A DNA stretch of 64,000 nucleotides from Endozoicomonas euniceicola (GTDB lineage: Bacteria; Pseudomonadota; Gammaproteobacteria; Pseudomonadales; Endozoicomonadaceae). Shown here piece by piece: positions 61,989 to 64,000 of this stretch (position 1 is its first letter; each line of letters opens with the position of its first letter). Below the pieces are notes generated by a model. The model was not told where the DNA came from and searched no databases. It saw only the letters and a list, made by a program, of their open reading frames with translations. A program made the position numbers and the translations under genes. The stretch lies in the NCBI RefSeq assembly GCF_025562755.1, contig NZ_CP103300.1, positions 6,078,501 through 6,142,500 on the forward strand. Direction: 5' to 3'.

Positions 61989-62024
61989 ACTCTTTAGTGG
62001 ACTCTCTAGTGGACTCTTTAGTGG
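61989..62024 (+). repeat. Three tandem 12-bp units in a leader
   Basis: ACTCTTTAGTGG, ACTCTCTAGTGG, ACTCTTTAGTGG, ending 11 bases before the start codon at 62036 and directly abutting its GGAGG. Copy number may alter the leader. The rest of 61722-61988 is AT-rich with no gene. Confidence 0.85.
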
Positions 62025-62035
62025 AGGAGCACACC

Positions 62036-62596
62036 ATGCAAGAATACGAAGAGCTGATGGGCGAACTGATCGAGCTGGGCATTACTGCGAACCCGGTCAC
62101 ACCTTTTGCCTGCTGCATTATTGACCCATGTGGTCAGATTCTGGTGACAGCAGCCAACGCCATGCACATCAGTCCCCTCTTCAGCGCTGAAGGACTGGCA
62201 CTGCATATGCTGGCGGGTAACTATCACTGCAAGCCTGAACAGAAGCTTACCCTGGTCACCAACGCTGAGCCTGACTCCGGTGCCATGACCGCTATTGTCT
62301 GGGCCAGATGCAACGGCATTACTATTTCCCGCATTATCTTTGGTGCTTCCAGGGCAGGACTGAAACAGATCTGGGAATGCGATTTCAGTCTTTCTGCAGA
62401 GCAGATGCTTGAGACCGTTGCTCAGGAACACAGGCCTGAACTGACCGGACAAGTGATTGAGGAGGATTGCCTGGAGTCGTTCCGTGAAGGTAAGGAACTG
62501 AAAGAGGAAGGTGACACCCCGGTAATGTCTCTGGATCTGGATGACTACTGGATGGCTGGCGACTGGCTGCTGGATCTGGATGATCCAGAGCTATGA
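62036..62596 (+). CDS. Deaminase-fold protein lacking zinc ligands
   Basis: 186 residues from ATG 62036 (GGAGGAG before it). Residues 1-110 align by eye with guanine/cytidine deaminases: FACCIIDPCGQILVTAANAM, FSAEGLALHMLAG, LVTNAEPDSGAMTAIVWARC and IIFGASRAGLKQI. The zinc His (HAE) is Ser50 and the PCxxC cysteines are Asp80 and Ala83, so zinc cannot bind in the usual way; Glu52 remains. The tail is very acidic (LDLDDYWMAGDWLLDLDDPE). Probably a non-catalytic binding or regulatory derivative. Confidence 0.72.
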   Translation: MQEYEELMGELIELGITANPVTPFACCIIDPCGQILVTAANAMHISPLFSAEGLALHMLAGNYHCKPEQKLTLVTNAEPDSGAMTAIVWARCNGITISRIIFGASRAGLKQIWECDFSLSAEQMLETVAQEHRPELTGQVIEEDCLESFREGKELKEEGDTPVMSLDLDDYWMAGDWLLDLDDPEL

Positions 62597-62637
62597 TTTT
62601 ACCCCGGACTTTTTACCCATGATTTTTTATCCATAAG

Positions 62638-62665
62638 AAAAAGCCGGAACAGTATCCGGCTTTTC
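62638..62665. terminator. Bidirectional terminator
   Basis: AAAAGCCGG, loop AACAGTAT, CCGGCTTTT between convergent genes, with T on both strands. Confidence 0.88.
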
Positions 62666-62687
62666 TATCTAATCAGAACGACATCTG

Positions 62688-64000
62688 TCACTTATCTTCA
62701 TCATAGAGTTTAATTTTGGCGTCATCCTTAAGACTGCGCACATACTGGTTAAACAGAACCCGGCCATTACCAGCGGCAATATAGTGTGCCATCATACGAG
62801 CCTGCGCTTCATCGTCAATGCTGGCTTCACCTTCATGCACCTGACTCAGGGCAATGACAGCAATATCACCATCTGGCAGCTCGGTACGATCAAAGGCCTG
62901 CTTACCTTCAGCCGGATGAGGCATTTTGAAAGCAGTGGTCAGCAGCTGACGGGCAACGCCCGGCTGGTTACGGGTGGCATCGTCAGACTCAGACCATTCC
63001 AGTCCGGCATCTTCTGCGACCTTCTTGCTGTCAACGCCTTCGTGCAGCTGAGCGATCAGCTGCTCTGCCTGCCCCTGCAGCTGTTCACGAGCCTTTTCAG
63101 CCTTCAGGGACTGAACGATGCTGTCATGCACCTGTTCCAGTGGTTTCTGTTGAGGCTGTCTGTGCTCTTTTACGCGCAGAACCAGAACTTCTTCCGGGTT
63201 AATTTCAATCAGCTCACTGTTTGCCCCCAGTTCCAGCACTTCCTCGTTAAAGGCTTCAGCAATAACACGGGAGTTGGAGGTGATGGCATCAGCGCCACCC
63301 TGACGACCGAATGGCTCAGAGACTTTGATATCCAGACCCAACTGTTCAGCAGGCTGAGTCAGGTCAGAAGCTTCAAAACTGATATCGGCCAGCAGGCGGC
63401 TCTGATCCAGAAACAGAACGTTGACTTCCTGATTCTGCAGGTCGCTCAACAGTTGTGCTTTCACTTCGTCAAAGGTTGGCAGGGTCGCTTTTTCACGGGC
63501 AGTGACCTTCAGGATCTGCAAGCCAAACTCGGTTTCAACCGGACCGGACACTTCATCGATCTCCAGACCCGCAATGGCATCATCAAAGGTATCACCAAAG
63601 AAACCAGCTTCAACCATACCCATATCACCGCCATTCTCTGCTGTGATGGGGTCATCAGAGTAGCGCTTTGCCAGTTCCGCAAACGATTCACCTGCAGCCA
63701 GCTTGCCTTCAACCTCAGCCGCACGTTCTTTAGCCGCAGCCAGGTCGCGTTTGTCACCGGTTTCGATCAGGATGGTGGACACCTGCTGCTTGTCACGGCT
63801 GGTTTCTTTCAACTGATCGGTGTAATGATGATATTCGTCCCGCAGCTCCTGGTCGCTGATTTCTATATCACCCTTCAGGTCTGCTTTTTTCATCTCGACG
63901 TACTGAATCACAACCTGCTCTTCAGTCATAAAGCGGTCAGAGTGGGATTCGTAGTAGGTGGCAATTTCGTCTTCAGAAGGCTGGATGCTGTCACGAACCT
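62688..64000 (-). CDS. ppiD: Periplasmic folding chaperone PpiD (5' end outside window)
   Basis: The frame is open to the right edge (437 codons), so the N-terminal membrane anchor is not seen. A parvulin-type domain is present: VSTILIETGDKRDLAAAKER, FAELAKRYSDDPITAENGGD, MGMVEAGFFGDTFDDAIAGL and FGLQILKVTA; then a long SurA/PpiD-like helical C-terminal half ending YVRSLKDDAKIKLYDEDK. Assists outer-membrane and exported protein folding at the Sec translocon. PpiD parvulin domains are typically inactive. Confidence 0.92.
   Translation of the reverse strand, partial: VRDSIQPSEDEIATYYESHSDRFMTEEQVVIQYVEMKKADLKGDIEISDQELRDEYHHYTDQLKETSRDKQQVSTILIETGDKRDLAAAKERAAEVEGKLAAGESFAELAKRYSDDPITAENGGDMGMVEAGFFGDTFDDAIAGLEIDEVSGPVETEFGLQILKVTAREKATLPTFDEVKAQLLSDLQNQEVNVLFLDQSRLLADISFEASDLTQPAEQLGLDIKVSEPFGRQGGADAITSNSRVIAEAFNEEVLELGANSELIEINPEEVLVLRVKEHRQPQQKPLEQVHDSIVQSLKAEKAREQLQGQAEQLIAQLHEGVDSKKVAEDAGLEWSESDDATRNQPGVARQLLTTAFKMPHPAEGKQAFDRTELPDGDIAVIALSQVHEGEASIDDEAQARMMAHYIAAGNGRVLFNQYVRSLKDDAKIKLYDEDK

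Overview
The window is gammaproteobacterial chromosome. Its backbone matches, from memory, the Pseudomonas order nagZ - psrA - lexA - sulA - (DUF6586) - topA - fadA/fadB - usp - uup, and then sixA - DUF4389 - gpsA - fabA - fabB. The many Sec-secreted hypothetical proteins, an ExoY-like cyclase, the 7-bp repeat elements and the IS content suggest an Oceanospirillales host-associated bacterium, perhaps Endozoicomonas-like. That placement is inference; there is no rRNA in the window.

Layout. 1-7.5 kb: an aldehyde dehydrogenase (cut by the left edge), a secreted HD phosphohydrolase, a Fur-box gene, a nucleotidyltransferase, a peptide-binding protein and a MscS channel. 7.6-18.7 kb: a mobile-element graveyard lying against the 3' end of three tandem tRNA-Ser(UGA) genes. 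It holds a 5'-truncated brnT with intact brnA, a broken higBA pair (higA split by a 146-bp repeat element with a 7-bp target duplication), IS110, IS66 and IS4 remnants, a complete IS66-type element with an 8-bp target duplication, a DUF2924/serine recombinase/accessory trio whose recombinase has one in-frame TAG, secreted proteins sharing a duplicated promoter module, and an orphan restriction-type endonuclease.

19.5-28.4 kb is ordinary housekeeping: yccA, tusDCB-tusE, ybgA-like, yaeQ, a DJ-1/PfpI protein, a partner-switching phosphatase/STAS/kinase module, nagZ, an L,D-transpeptidase and psrA. 28.6-47.5 kb carries the SOS genes lexA-sulA with two LexA boxes, then lineage-specific insertions between conserved genes: a cysteine-rich secreted protein, an ExoY-like nucleotidyl cyclase (the most interesting gene here), an orphan PTS IIB, an alpha-galactoside unit (SSS symporter, GH36, LacI with two operators) and a secreted protein ending in eighteen EEDQ repeats. 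fadBA follows, with a PsrA-like site upstream.

47.8-64 kb: usp, uup, sixA, a secreted unknown, DUF4389, gpsA, fabAB, a small protein ending in a CAAX-like CSAL, a secreted endonuclease/exonuclease/phosphatase-fold protein, an alpha/beta hydrolase, phenylalanine catabolism (phhA-hppD), a deaminase-fold protein that has lost its zinc ligands, and ppiD (cut by the right edge). Fatty-acid functions recur: psrA, fadBA, fabAB and gpsA.
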